From: Amphiduros pacificus
Lineage: Eukaryota > Annelida > Polychaeta > Phyllodocida > Hesionidae
Length of the DNA stretch: 64,000 nucleotides
Reading direction: 5' to 3'
Assembly: GCA_949316495.1 (NCBI GenBank)
Contig: OX439000.1
Coordinates: forward strand, 47,719,720 to 47,783,719
Within the stretch, counting starts at the first letter, position 1. Each line of letters begins with the position of its first letter. Below are positions 63,999-64,000 of this stretch, in pieces. The notes under the pieces were generated by a model. The model saw only the letters and a program-made list of their open reading frames with translations. It ran no database searches and was not told where the DNA came from. Both the position numbers and the translations under genes were made by a program.

Positions 63999-64000
63999 CA

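Overview
The window is AT-rich animal DNA with few genes, long introns and intergenic spans, and many tandem and dispersed repeats. Canonical GT-AG introns, AATAAA signals, an L2/CR1-type LINE, a tRNA-derived SINE head, long (AT)n runs and foldback-type DNA transposons all point to a metazoan. The repeat style and a capreomycidine-synthase-like aminotransferase gene suggest a lophotrochozoan, perhaps a bivalve mollusc. That taxonomic guess is inference.

Layout. 1-11 kb: no recognisable gene. It holds a complete 1.4 kb foldback transposon (2268-3665, 9-bp target duplication), a lone end of a related element (8433), a SINE head (8677) and one copy of a dispersed repeat (9.8-10.3 kb; second copy at 14.6-15.0 kb). 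11-34 kb: a cluster of four different heterotrimeric G-protein gamma subunits on the + strand (16117, 23995, 29599, 33136). Each is a complete 66-70 residue ORF with a CaaX box and candidate splice acceptors just upstream, so the four may be paralogous genes or alternative last exons of one locus. Minisatellites, a 36-bp poly-C run and a MITE-like repeat lie between them. 38.5-42.2 kb: an eight-exon PIGB gene (GPI mannosyltransferase 3) on the - strand, reconstructed to 626 residues in one frame, with a 30-bp minisatellite about 370 bp upstream of its ATG. 43.0-43.7 kb: the 3' end of a LINE.

44.5-54.7 kb: one 10.26 kb foldback transposon. It has perfect 9-bp target duplications, an ACGTGCGGGAAA terminus, and inverted arms built of about 18 and about 30 copies of a roughly 180-bp repeat around a unique loop of about 1 kb. 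A 5'-truncated LINE sits in the left arm, and an apparently identical 1067-bp block is tandemly duplicated in the right arm. The 1.4 kb element at 2268 shares the terminal motif, the 9-bp duplication and 7-bp subterminal repeats, so the two define a family.

55.0-57.0 kb: three copies of a roughly 420-bp MITE embedded in (TA)n microsatellites, then a 290-bp pure (AT)n tract. 58.6-59.1 kb: a single-exon 161-residue basic coiled-coil protein of unknown function (- strand). 62.5-63.9 kb: a complete two-exon PLP-dependent class I/II aminotransferase (391 residues, + strand). The genes do not form an obvious pathway. The G-gamma cluster and PIGB are convergent and both serve membrane-associated processes, but I see no functional link between them.
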